DNA of 64,000 nucleotides from Sanguibacter sp. HDW7 (GTDB taxonomy: Bacteria; Actinomycetota; Actinomycetes; Actinomycetales; Cellulomonadaceae): assembly GCF_011300875.1 (NCBI RefSeq), contig NZ_CP049862.1, forward strand, positions 2,232,001 through 2,296,000, read 5' to 3'. Made by a program: the position numbers and the translations under genes. The notes under the pieces are model-generated. The model made no database searches, was not told the DNA's origin, and worked only from the letters and a program-made list of their open reading frames with translations. This document shows, piece after piece, positions 38,198-47,890 of the stretch. Position 1 is the first letter of the stretch, and each line of letters begins with the position of its first letter.

Positions 38198-39889
38198 ATG
38201 ACCACGTTCGACCACACCTTCGACGTCGTCGTCGTCGGCACGGGGTCCGCAGGCCTGTCCACCGCGCTCGGCGCCGTCGACGAGGGGCTCAGCGTCCTGC
38301 TCGTCGAGTCCACCGAGAAGTGGGGCGGATCCACAGCGATGTCGGGCGGAGGCATGTGGCTCCCCGACAACCCCCTCATGGCCCGGGCCGGCGTCGGCGA
38401 CTCCCGCGAGGAGTCCCTCGCCTACATGGAGGCGACGATCGGCGAGTGCGGAGCCGCCGCGTCCCGCGAGCGCAAGGAGGCCTTCGTCGACGGGGTCGAC
38501 GACCTCGTGACGACTGCCGAGCGCCACGGCGTCACCTTTGCCCGCGCGACCGACTACCCCGACTACTACCCCGAGCGCCCCGGCGGCAAGATCGGCCGGA
38601 GCATCGAGGTCAAGCCCCTGTCGTCCAAGCCCCTCGGCCCCCACTGGGACACGCTGCGCAACGCGATGGCTCTGCCCGCGATGACCGACGACGTCTGGGA
38701 GCTGGGACGCTCGTGGTCGACGGTCTCCGGCATGGTCCGCGGCGTCCGCGTCGTCTCCCGCGTCCTCGGTGGAGTCGTCACCGGCCGCCGCCTCGTCGGC
38801 ATCGGCAACGCATGGGCCACGGCGTTCGGCCGGGCGACGATCGTCGACGGCAACGTCCCCATGTGGCTCTCGTCGCCTCTCGGAGAGCTCGTCGTCGAGG
38901 ACGGGCGCGTCGTCGGCATCACCGTCGAACGCGAGGGCAGCACCGTGCGCGTCGGCGCCCGGCTCGGCGTCATGCTCGCCTCGGGCGGCTTCGAGGCCAA
39001 CCGTGAGTGGCGGCTCGCGCACCAGGGCGTCGAGGGCACCCCGTCGGGCAACCCCGGCAACCTCGGCGCGCCGATCGCCGAGGCCCAGCGCCGCGGCGCG
39101 ACCGTCGAGCTCATGGACGACGCCTGGTGGGGCGCGTCGATCGCGCCGACCTCCACGACCGGACCGTCGTTCATCGTCGGCGAGCGCTCGATGCCGTACT
39201 CGCTCATGGTCGACGCTCGCGGTGCGCGCTTCGCCAACGAGTCCGAGTCGTACGTCGACCTCGGCCACCACATGCTCGAGCACGACGGCGGCGCCGGCCC
39301 CTACTGGATGATCCTCGACGCGCGGTACCTCCGCCGCTACTTCCGCACGTTCGCGATGGACCCGCGTGCGACCAAGGCCATGCGCGCCGAAGGCGTCGAG
39401 GTCCGGGCGAAGACGCTCGCGGAGCTCGCGACCGCCATCGGCGCTGACCACGCCACCCTCCGCGCGACGATCGAGCGCTTCAACGGCTTCGCACGCGCAG
39501 GCGTCGACGGCGACTTCGCCCGTGGCGACTCCGCCTACGACCGCTACTACGGCGACCCGACCGTCCGGCCGAACAACAACCTCGGCACGATCGAGCGCGG
39601 CCCGTTCGTCGCGTACAAGGTCGTCCTCGGCGACCTGGGCACCAAGGGTGGCGTCGTCACCGACGTCGACGGTCGCGCGCTGCGCGCCGACGGCAGCGTC
39701 ATCGAGGGGCTCTACGCCGCCGGCAACGCGTCCGCGTCCGTCATGGGCCGCACCTACCCCGGCCCGGGCTCGACGATCGGTCCCGCGGCCGTCTTCGGCC
39801 TGCGGGCCGTGCGTCGCATGGCCCGCGAAGCGCGGGACGCTGTCAGCTCGTCCGCAGACACCGGGGACGAGGTCGGCGCCCAGGCCTGA
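38198..39889 (+). CDS. KstD-like FAD-dependent dehydrogenase (3-ketosteroid delta1-dehydrogenase family)
   Basis: 563 residues, normal for the family (about 510-570). The FAD-binding GTGSAG (14-19) lies in FDVVVVGTGSAGLSTALGA, followed by WGGSTAMSGGGMWLP. A Tyr-rich stretch, DYPDYYPERPGGKIG (about 120-135), and the C-terminal MGRTYPGPGSTIGPA, which carries the Tyr-x-Gly region used by KstD for catalysis, are both present. True KstD inserts the C1-C2 double bond in 3-ketosteroids. No other steroid genes are nearby, so a different ring ketone is equally possible. GGTGAGGAG precedes ATG 38198. Regulated by the divergent TetR. Confidence 0.85.
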   Translation: MTTFDHTFDVVVVGTGSAGLSTALGAVDEGLSVLLVESTEKWGGSTAMSGGGMWLPDNPLMARAGVGDSREESLAYMEATIGECGAAASRERKEAFVDGVDDLVTTAERHGVTFARATDYPDYYPERPGGKIGRSIEVKPLSSKPLGPHWDTLRNAMALPAMTDDVWELGRSWSTVSGMVRGVRVVSRVLGGVVTGRRLVGIGNAWATAFGRATIVDGNVPMWLSSPLGELVVEDGRVVGITVEREGSTVRVGARLGVMLASGGFEANREWRLAHQGVEGTPSGNPGNLGAPIAEAQRRGATVELMDDAWWGASIAPTSTTGPSFIVGERSMPYSLMVDARGARFANESESYVDLGHHMLEHDGGAGPYWMILDARYLRRYFRTFAMDPRATKAMRAEGVEVRAKTLAELATAIGADHATLRATIERFNGFARAGVDGDFARGDSAYDRYYGDPTVRPNNNLGTIERGPFVAYKVVLGDLGTKGGVVTDVDGRALRADGSVIEGLYAAGNASASVMGRTYPGPGSTIGPAAVFGLRAVRRMAREARDAVSSSADTGDEVGAQA

Positions 39890-39897
39890 GACCATGG

Positions 39898-39945
39898 ACG
39901 GCCGAGGGCCGGTCACCGCCTCAGCGGTGACCGGCCCTCGGCCGT
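39898..39945. terminator. Bidirectional terminator between the flavoprotein gene and nrdF
   Basis: A 22-bp perfect inverted repeat (39898-39919 against 39924-39945) with a CTCA loop sits between the convergent stops of the KstD-like gene and nrdF. Confidence 0.85.
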
Positions 39946-39966
39946 ACGGTCAGGAGACCGGGAGCG

Positions 39967-41725
<1,759 letters not shown>

Positions 41726-41746
41726 GTGTGATCCTCCGGTCTCAGG

Positions 41747-43879
41747 TCAGAGCATGCAGGAGACGCAGCCCTCGACCTCGGTGCCCTCGAGCGCGAGCTG
41801 GCGCAGACGGATGTAGTAGATCGTCTTGATGCCCTTGCGCCACGCGTAGATCTGCGCCTTGTTGAGGTCGCGCGTCGTCGCGGTGTCCTTGAAGAACAGG
41901 GTGAGCGAGAGACCCTGGTCGACGTGCTGCGTCGCCGCGGCGTACGTGTCGATGATCTTCTCGTAGCCGATCTCGTACGCGTCCTGGTAGTACTCCAGGT
42001 TGTCGTTCGTCATGTAGGGCGCCGGGTAGTAGACGCGCCCGATCTTGCCCTCCTTGCGGATCTCGATCTTCGAGGCGATCGGGTGGATCGAGCTCGTCGC
42101 GTGGTTGATGTACGAGATCGAGCCGGTCGGCGGGACGGCCTGGAGGTTCTGGTTGTAGATGCCGTGCTCCATGACCGAGGCCTTGAGCTCGCGCCAGTCG
42201 TCCTGCGTCGGGATGTGCTGGCCTGCCTGCGCGAAGAGCTCCGCGCCGCGCGCCGTCGAGGGCACCCACGCCTGCTCGGTGTACTTGTCGAAGAACGTGC
42301 CCGACGCGTACGCCGAGTCCTCGAAGCCGCCGAACGTCTCGCCGCGCTCGATCGCGATGCGGTTGGAGGCGCGCAGCGCGTGGAAGAGCACCGTCATGAA
42401 GTAGATGTTCGTGAAGTCGATGCCCTCCTCCGAGCCGTAGAAGACGCGCTCGCGGGCGAGGTAGCCGTGGAGGTTCATCTGGCCGAGGCCGATCGCGTGC
42501 GAGGAGTCGTTGCCGACCTCGATCGAGCGGACGGAGGAGATGTGCGACTGGTCGGACACGGCCGACAGAGCGCGGATCGCGGTCTCGACCGAGAGGCCGA
42601 GGTCCGGGGAGTCCATGGCGCGCGCGATGTTGAGCGAGCCGAGGTTGCAGGAGATGTCCTTGCCGATCGCGTCGTACGAGAGGTCCTCGTTGTACGTCGT
42701 CGGCGTGTTGACCTGGAGGATCTCCGAGCAGAGGTTCGACATGTTGATGCGACCCTTGATGGGGTTCGCCTTGTTGACCGTGTCCTCGAAGACGATGTAC
42801 GGGTAGCCCGACTCGAACTGGATCTCCGCGAGCGTCTGGAAGAACTCACGCGCGTTGATCTTCGTCTTGCGGATCCGGGAGTCCTCGACCATCTCCGCGT
42901 ACTTCTCCGTCACGGAGATGTCGCCGAACGGGACGCCGTAGACGCGCTCGACGTCGTAGGGCGAGAAGAGGTACATCGGCTCGTTCTTGCGCGCGAGGTC
43001 GAACGTGATGTCGGGGATGACGACGCCGAGCGAGAGCGTCTTGATGCGGATCTTCTCGTCCGCGTTCTCACGCTTGGTGTCGAGGAACTTCATGATGTCC
43101 GGGTGGTGCGCGGAGAGGTAGACCGCGCCCGCGCCCTGACGCGCGCCGAGCTGGTTGGCGTACGAGAACGAGTCCTCGAGGAGCTTCATCACGGGGATGA
43201 TGCCGCTCGACTGGTTCTCGATCTTCTTGATGGGCGCCCCGGCCTCACGGATGTTCGAGAGGAGGAGCGCAACGCCGCCGCCGCGCTTGGAGAGCTGCAG
43301 CGAGGAGTTGATCCCGCGCGAGATCGACTCCATGTTGTCCTCGATACGCAGGAGGAAGCACGAGACGAGCTCGCCGCGCTGCGCCTTGCCGGCGTTGAGG
43401 AACGTGGGGGTCGCGGGCTGGAAGCGGCCCGAGAGGACCTCCTCGACGAGGTTCGTCGCGAGCTTCTCGTCGCCCGAGGCGAGGGCGAGGGCCGTCATGA
43501 CGACGCGGTCCTCGAAGCGCTCGAGGTAGCGCTTCCCGTCGAAGGTCTTGAGCGTGTACGACGTGTAGTACTTGAACGCGCCGAGGAACGTGTCGAAGCG
43601 GTACTTCTTGGCGTACGCGAGGTCGTTGAGCTGCGTGATGAACTCGAACGAGTACTGGTCGAGCACGGCGGGCTCGTAGTAGTGGTGCTCGACGAGGTAG
43701 TCGAGGCGCTCACGCAGCGAGTGGAAGAACACCGTGTTCTGGTTGACGTGCTGGAGGAAGTAGGCGCGGGCGGCCTCGCGGTCCTTGCCGAACTGGATCT
43801 CCCCGTTCGGGCCGTAGAGGTTGAGCATCGCGTTGAGCGCGTGGTAGTCCATCTCGGACTCCTGCTCGAGGGCGATCAT
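41747..43879 (-). CDS. nrdE: Class Ib ribonucleoside-diphosphate reductase large subunit NrdE
   Basis: 710 residues, normal. ATG 43879 overlaps the nrdI stop as ATGA and has GGAG before it; an upstream in-frame reading is not needed. It reduces ribonucleoside diphosphates using the NrdF radical. Typical regions: [20 protein letters not shown] at the start, then [20 protein letters not shown] with the catalytic cysteine, [16 protein letters not shown] (about 420), and [20 protein letters not shown]. The C-terminal CVSCML supplies the thiol pair re-reduced by NrdH. Part of the NrdR-controlled operon. Confidence 0.98.
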   Translation of the reverse strand: MIALEQESEMDYHALNAMLNLYGPNGEIQFGKDREAARAYFLQHVNQNTVFFHSLRERLDYLVEHHYYEPAVLDQYSFEFITQLNDLAYAKKYRFDTFLGAFKYYTSYTLKTFDGKRYLERFEDRVVMTALALASGDEKLATNLVEEVLSGRFQPATPTFLNAGKAQRGELVSCFLLRIEDNMESISRGINSSLQLSKRGGGVALLLSNIREAGAPIKKIENQSSGIIPVMKLLEDSFSYANQLGARQGAGAVYLSAHHPDIMKFLDTKRENADEKIRIKTLSLGVVIPDITFDLARKNEPMYLFSPYDVERVYGVPFGDISVTEKYAEMVEDSRIRKTKINAREFFQTLAEIQFESGYPYIVFEDTVNKANPIKGRINMSNLCSEILQVNTPTTYNEDLSYDAIGKDISCNLGSLNIARAMDSPDLGLSVETAIRALSAVSDQSHISSVRSIEVGNDSSHAIGLGQMNLHGYLARERVFYGSEEGIDFTNIYFMTVLFHALRASNRIAIERGETFGGFEDSAYASGTFFDKYTEQAWVPSTARGAELFAQAGQHIPTQDDWRELKASVMEHGIYNQNLQAVPPTGSISYINHATSSIHPIASKIEIRKEGKIGRVYYPAPYMTNDNLEYYQDAYEIGYEKIIDTYAAATQHVDQGLSLTLFFKDTATTRDLNKAQIYAWRKGIKTIYYIRLRQLALEGTEVEGCVSCML

Positions 43880-44292
43880 GCTGTTCTCCGTGACTGTCGT
43901 TGCCAAAACTGCCTCAATCCTTCGCGGACGCGGGTGACGTCCTCGCTCGTCCCCAGGAGCTCGAAGCCGTACAGGTACGGCACCTCGCACTTGGCGGAGA
44001 TGATCTTCCCTGCGAGGCAGTAGGCCTCGCCGAAGTTGGTGTTGCCCGCGGCGATGACGCCGCGGATCAACGACCGGTTGCCCTCGTCGTTGAGGAACCG
44101 GACGACCTGCTTGGGCACCGCGCCCTTGCCGTTGCCCCCGCCGTAGGTGGGGGTGACGAGCACGTAGGGCTCGGTGACCCGGAGCGGGTCCTCGATGCGT
44201 GTCAGGGGGATGCGTGTGGCCTCGAGACCCAGCTTCAGGACGAAGCGGTGGGTCGTCTCGGAGACGCTGGAGAAGTAGACGAGCCTGCTCAC
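43876..44292 (-). CDS. nrdI: Flavodoxin-like NrdI, ribonucleotide reductase maturation protein
   Basis: 138 residues from GTG 44292. NrdI is a flavodoxin that supplies the oxidant for assembling the dimanganese-tyrosyl cofactor in NrdF. Visible motifs: [15 protein letters not shown] (phosphate loop), [20 protein letters not shown] and [19 protein letters not shown]. It lies between nrdH and nrdE, overlapping the nrdE start by four bases. It indicates that the class Ib enzyme here can use manganese. Length and motifs are normal. Confidence 0.97.
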   Translation of the reverse strand: MSRLVYFSSVSETTHRFVLKLGLEATRIPLTRIEDPLRVTEPYVLVTPTYGGGNGKGAVPKQVVRFLNDEGNRSLIRGVIAAGNTNFGEAYCLAGKIISAKCEVPYLYGFELLGTSEDVTRVREGLRQFWQRQSRRTA

Positions 44293-44402
44293 CGGATCAC
44301 CTCGAGCGGGTGACCGTCGAGCGACCGTGGTGCGGGACCACGTGCCACCTCCCTCGTGGGGCGGTCGCCCTGCGGGTGCCGCAGGACAGGCGGGTACGAA
44401 AG

Positions 44403-44434
44403 CGCCCGGCGCGCCTGCTCGAGGCGGCCGGGCG
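44403..44434 (-). other. GC hairpin in the nrdH-nrdI gap
   Basis: CGCCCGGC (44403-44410) pairs with GCCGGGCG (44427-44434), with a smaller inner stem in the 16-base loop. It lies in the 151 bases between nrdH and nrdI and may partly terminate or stabilise the nrdH message. Weak evidence. Confidence 0.4.
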
Positions 44435-44443
44435 GGTGCGCCG

Positions 44444-44689
44444 TCAGGCGACGGCGGTCGCGACCTGCGTCGCGAGGGCGGAGATCTGGTCGGGGCGGAA
44501 GCCCGACCAGTGGGAGTCGCCGGCGACGACGACGGGGGCCTGCATGTAGCCGAGCGAGCGGACCATCTCGAGGGCCTCGAGGTCCTGGCTGATGTCGACG
44601 ACCGTGTAGTCGATACCGCGCTTGTCGAGCGCGCGGTAGGTGGCGTCGCACTGCACGCAGGCCGGCTTGCTGTAGACCGTGATGCTCAT
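44444..44689 (-). CDS. nrdH: Glutaredoxin-like NrdH
   Basis: 81 residues from ATG 44689 (GTG 44692 alternative). A glutaredoxin-fold protein with thioredoxin-like redox behaviour and the active-site motif CVQC (about residues 11-14), followed by the NrdH pattern WSGFRPDQI near the C-terminus. It reduces NrdE and is itself reduced by thioredoxin reductase. First gene of the operon, downstream of the paired NrdR boxes. Length is normal (75-85). Confidence 0.96.
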   Translation of the reverse strand: MSITVYSKPACVQCDATYRALDKRGIDYTVVDISQDLEALEMVRSLGYMQAPVVVAGDSHWSGFRPDQISALATQVATAVA

Positions 44690-44797
44690 CACGCGGGTCC
44701 CCTCGTTCGGAGCGTCCGGCCGCGCGGAGCGGCTGAACTACGTTCGTGTGGTTCGTCGTGCGGGCTCCGGAACCCCGGAGCACTCATCGACGTCGCA

Positions 44798-44845
44798 ACA
44801 CTACACCTAGTGGTCCTCCAAGACCACAACCCCTAGGTGTTGTGA
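44798..44845. promoter_or_regulatory. Pair of NrdR boxes upstream of nrdHIE(F)
   Basis: Two 16-base sites lie in inverted orientation. Box 1 (44798-44813, ACACTACACCTAGTGG) and, read on the minus strand, box 2 (44845-44830, TCACAACACCTAGGGG) share CAC-ACACCTAG-GG. Box 1 fits the general NrdR consensus at about 12 of 16 positions and box 2 at about 10. Their centres are 32 bases apart, about three helical turns, the spacing expected for cooperative NrdR binding. They lie about 110-155 bases upstream of nrdH. Confidence 0.75.
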
Positions 44846-45172
44846 CTTACATCGATGTCATCCCATGTTCGACGAGCGGTGGACAGACGTGTGGGAAGCC
44901 TGTGGACGACCGCGCAGTCGCCCCCGCGAGGCCGCGTGGGCGACCCTGCGAGCAGCCTCCCACGAGCCACCGACATCCGCGGCGGGACGCCGCTCCAGGC
45001 TCTCTCCGCCCGTCCGCTCCGGCGCCCGCGGCGTCGTCCCCACCCGGTGCACGCACGCTGTCCACAGCCGGTGGAGCACGACGCACCTCGGCGCAGATCT
45101 CACCCGCCGCCGGCGCGACACGCCCGCGCGCGACACGCCGGAGGGCTCCTCGACGACACGCGCGCCCAGCGC

Positions 45173-45186
45173 CGGAAGCGCTCCCA
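45173..45186. promoter_or_regulatory. CelR/CebR-like operator upstream of the CE7 esterase
   Basis: CGGAAGCGCTCCCA agrees at 12 of 14 positions with the palindrome TGGGAGCGCTCCCA bound by CebR/CelR (LacI-family cellobiose regulators of Streptomyces and Thermobifida). It precedes a possible -10 (TAGGCT, 45197-45202) and would overlap the -35 region, consistent with repression. Confidence 0.55.
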
Positions 45187-45257
45187 ACGCGTCGCCTAGG
45201 CTGGGCGTGCGCACGCCGTCGACGACGTGCGCGACGACCCCCGACGACGAGGACCAG

Positions 45258-46241
45258 ATGGCCATCTTCGACCTGCCCACCGACCAGCTGCGGGCGTTCG
45301 CCCCCGGCCCCGACGAGGTCGGCGAGGCGCCCGACCACGACGACTTCTGGGCGACGACCTTTGCGGAGTCCCGCGCGCTCGCCTCCGCTCCGACGCGCAC
45401 GCGCGTCACGACGGGCCTGCGCGCGGTCGACTCCTACGACGTGACGTTCTCCGGCTTCGGCGGCCACCCCGTCCGGGCCTGGCTCACGCTCCCCGCGGGC
45501 GCGGACGGCCCGCTGCCGACCGTCGTCCAGTACAACGGCTACGGCGGCGGCCGCGGCCTGCCGATCGAGCACCTCCTGTGGGCGAGCGCCGGCTACGCCC
45601 ACCTCTTCATGGACTCCCGCGGCCAGGGCTCGACCTGGGGCAACGGCGGCGAGACGCCCGACCCCGTCGGCAACGGCCCGGCGGCGCCCGGACAGATGAC
45701 CCGCGGCATCCTCGACCCCCGCGAGCACTACCTGCGCCGCCTGCAGACGGACGCCGTGCTCGCGATCGACGCGGCCCGCCTGATGCCCGAGGTCGACGGC
45801 GACCGCATCGTCGTCACGGGCGGCTCCCAGGGCGGCGGCCTCGCGCTCGCCGCCGCAGGTCTCGCCGAGGGGCTCGCGGGCGTCATGGCCGACGTCCCGT
45901 TCCTCTGCCACTTCCGCAGGTCGGTCGACCTCACCGACTCCTTCCCCTACCAGGAGATCGTCCAGTACCTCAGCGTCAACCGCGGGCACGAGGAGCAGGC
46001 GTTCCGGACGCTCGCGTACTTCGACGGCGTCACGCACGCGCGCCGCGCGACGGCTCCGCTGCTCACCTCCGCCGCGCTGCGCGACACGGTCTGCCCGCCG
46101 TCGACCATCTACGCGGCCTTCAACGCGTACGCAGGGACGGACAAGGAGATCGTCGTGTGGCCCTGGAACGGCCACGAGGGCGGCGGCGGCCACATGGCCC
46201 CGCGCCAGCTCGCGTGGCTCGCCGAGCGCGTCCCGGCCTGA
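45258..46241 (+). CDS. Acetylxylan esterase / cephalosporin-C deacetylase (CE7 family)
   Basis: 327 residues, normal for CE7. The N-terminus MAIFDLPTDQLRAF is the usual CE7 start and fixes ATG 45258 (GAGGACC upstream). Catalytic features: the RGQG motif (DSRGQGSTWGN), nucleophile elbow GGSQGGGLALA (Ser about 193), Asp in SAALRDTVCPPST (about 280) and His in NGHEGGGG (about 310). CE7 enzymes work inside the cell as hexamers and remove acetyl groups from short xylo-oligosaccharides and other small acetylated substrates. No signal peptide, as expected. Probably under a CelR-like box. Confidence 0.94.
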   Translation: MAIFDLPTDQLRAFAPGPDEVGEAPDHDDFWATTFAESRALASAPTRTRVTTGLRAVDSYDVTFSGFGGHPVRAWLTLPAGADGPLPTVVQYNGYGGGRGLPIEHLLWASAGYAHLFMDSRGQGSTWGNGGETPDPVGNGPAAPGQMTRGILDPREHYLRRLQTDAVLAIDAARLMPEVDGDRIVVTGGSQGGGLALAAAGLAEGLAGVMADVPFLCHFRRSVDLTDSFPYQEIVQYLSVNRGHEEQAFRTLAYFDGVTHARRATAPLLTSAALRDTVCPPSTIYAAFNAYAGTDKEIVVWPWNGHEGGGGHMAPRQLAWLAERVPA

Positions 46242-46249
46242 GTCCCCCC

Positions 46250-46295
46250 GACGACGACGCCCTCCTCACCGGCCGGTGAGGAGGGCGTCGTCGTC
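46250..46295. terminator. 46-base perfect palindrome terminator between the CE7 and GH1 genes
   Basis: Bases 46250-46272 are the exact reverse complement of 46273-46295 with no spacer. It lies between the convergent stops of the esterase and the beta-glucosidase, four bases before the latter, and can terminate both directions. Confidence 0.85.
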
Positions 46296-46299
46296 ACGG

Positions 46300-47706
46300 T
46301 CAGCCCGCGTGCGTGTACGGCAGCGCGGGAGGCGTGCCGGTCGTCACGAGCTCGTGGTACCAGTGCGCCGAGTCCTTCCACGTGCGCGCGAACGTGTCGT
46401 AGTCGACGCGGATGATGCCGAAGCGGCGCGCGTAGCCGAAGGACCACTCGAAGTTGTCGAGCAGCGACCACGCGAAGTAGCCGCGCACGTCCGCGCCCGC
46501 GTCGAGCGCCTTGCCGACGGCCTCGACGTGCTGCGCGTAGTACGCGACACGGCGGGGGTCGTGGACGGCACCGTCGGGCGAGACCTCGTCGTCGAACGCG
46601 GCACCGTTCTCCGTCACCATGAGCGGCAGGTCCGGGTAGCGGGCGGACAGGCCCGTGAGCAGCTCGGTGAGGCCGGTCGCGTCGATGCCCCAGCCCATCG
46701 AGGTCTTCTCGCCCGGACGCTCGGGGTAGTGGACGTCGCGGCAGCCCGGCCAGGGGGTCGGGAAGTCTCCGACGGGCTCGCCCGTCGGCGCGGCGACGAC
46801 CGAGATGTCGTAGTAGTTGAGGCCGAGGTTGGTGAGCGGCTGGTGGATCGCCTCGAGGTCGCCGTCCAGGACGAAGGACCAGTCGGTGATCGCGGCCGTG
46901 TCGGCGAGGAGGTCGGCCGGGTAGGCGCCGTCGAGCACGGGGCCCGTGAAGATCCGGTTGCCGACGGCGTCCATGCGGCGGACCGACTCGAGGTCGCCCG
47001 GGTTCGCCGGGTCGGCGGGCCGGAAGACGTGGAGGTTGAGCGTGAGCGAGACGGGGGCGTCCGCGCCGAGCTCCTCGCGGATCGCCGAGACGGCGAGGCC
47101 GTGGGCGAGGTTGAGGTGGTGGGCGGCCTCGAGCGAGGCGAGGTCGTCGGTCACGCCGGGCGCGTGCTGCCCGTTGCCGTAGCCGAGGAACGCGGCGCAC
47201 CAAGGCTCGTTGAGGGTGGTCCACAGGTGGACACGGTCGCCGAGCTCGCGCGCCATGGCGCGTGCGTACTCGCCGAAGAGCAGCGCGGTCTCGCGGTTGC
47301 GCCAGCCGCCCTCGTCCTCGAGGACCTGCGGGAGGTCCCAGTGGTAGAGGGTGACGACGGGCTTGATGCCCTTCTCGAGGAGCGCGTCGACGAGGTTCGA
47401 GTAGAACTCGACACCCTCGCGGTTGAGCTCTCCGCGGCCGTCGGGCTGGACGCGGGGCCACGCGATCGAGAGACGGTAGGCACCGACACCGAGGTCGGCG
47501 AGGTGCTGCACGTCCTCCTGCCAGCGGTGGTAGTGGTCGACTGCCACGTCGCCGGTGTCGCCGTCGAGCGTCTTGCCGGGCGTGTGCGAGAAGGTGTCCC
47601 AGATCGAGGGGGCGCGGCCGCCCTCGGTCGCGGCGCCCTCGATCTGATATGAGGCTGTCGCCGTGCCCCAGAGGAAGTCGGCGGGGAAGGTGCGTGGTGC
47701 GGTCAC
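46300..47706 (-). CDS. Beta-glucosidase, GH1 family
   Basis: 468 residues from GTG 47706 with GAGGAG upstream. It cleaves beta-linked glucose or galactose from short oligosaccharides. The N-terminus FPADFLWGTATASYQIEGA is the GH1 signature. The acid/base Glu is in TLNEPW (about 170) and the nucleophile Glu in VTENGAAF (about 365). The C-terminal aglycone region has GYFAWSLLDNFEWSFGY. There is no signal peptide, so it acts on imported cellobiose or xyloglucan fragments. A LacI-type operator lies about 90 bases upstream and matches the one beside the lacI gene, tying it to the GH31 gene. Confidence 0.96.
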   Translation of the reverse strand: MTAPRTFPADFLWGTATASYQIEGAATEGGRAPSIWDTFSHTPGKTLDGDTGDVAVDHYHRWQEDVQHLADLGVGAYRLSIAWPRVQPDGRGELNREGVEFYSNLVDALLEKGIKPVVTLYHWDLPQVLEDEGGWRNRETALLFGEYARAMARELGDRVHLWTTLNEPWCAAFLGYGNGQHAPGVTDDLASLEAAHHLNLAHGLAVSAIREELGADAPVSLTLNLHVFRPADPANPGDLESVRRMDAVGNRIFTGPVLDGAYPADLLADTAAITDWSFVLDGDLEAIHQPLTNLGLNYYDISVVAAPTGEPVGDFPTPWPGCRDVHYPERPGEKTSMGWGIDATGLTELLTGLSARYPDLPLMVTENGAAFDDEVSPDGAVHDPRRVAYYAQHVEAVGKALDAGADVRGYFAWSLLDNFEWSFGYARRFGIIRVDYDTFARTWKDSAHWYHELVTTGTPPALPYTHAG

Positions 47707-47793
47707 GGGTGTGGTCTCCTCTTCGAGATACGGGCGGGTCCCGCATCCACCGTGACTGACCACGGCGGGTGTGCGCAACCCTTGCCCTAGCGT

Positions 47794-47809
47794 ATCGGAA
47801 CGTTTCGAT
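47794..47809. promoter_or_regulatory. LacI-type operator upstream of the GH1 gene
   Basis: ATCGGAACGTTTCGAT is a 16-base palindrome with one mismatched pair. It shares the half-site CGTTTCGA with the operator at 50193-50208. On the minus strand it overlaps a possible -10 (GATACGCT) of the GH1 promoter. Confidence 0.65.
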
Positions 47810-47890
47810 GTTGCGGTAAGCCGCACCGGCCCGGCAGGTGCCGGACCGGTGCGGGATGCGGCCGGGGCCGCAGGGTCGAGGTGGTGGGGC

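Larger units (their letters stand above)
44690..45257. other. 568-base intergenic region between nrdH and the CE7 esterase
   Basis: No convincing gene is present: open frames here are composition artefacts without ribosome sites or recognisable domains. It holds the two NrdR boxes on the nrdH side (44798-44845) and, on the esterase side, a CelR/CebR-like palindrome (45173-45186) followed by a possible -10 TAGGCT (45197-45202). The middle, about 44850-45150, contains several TGTGGAC/GTCCACA words but no arrangement that I can interpret. Confidence 0.7.

Noticed and set aside
44850-45160. Replication-origin-like cluster (several TGTGGAC/GTCCACA words)
   Set aside because: None matches TTATCCACA closely, there is no AT-rich unwinding stretch, and no dnaA/dnaN neighbour is present.
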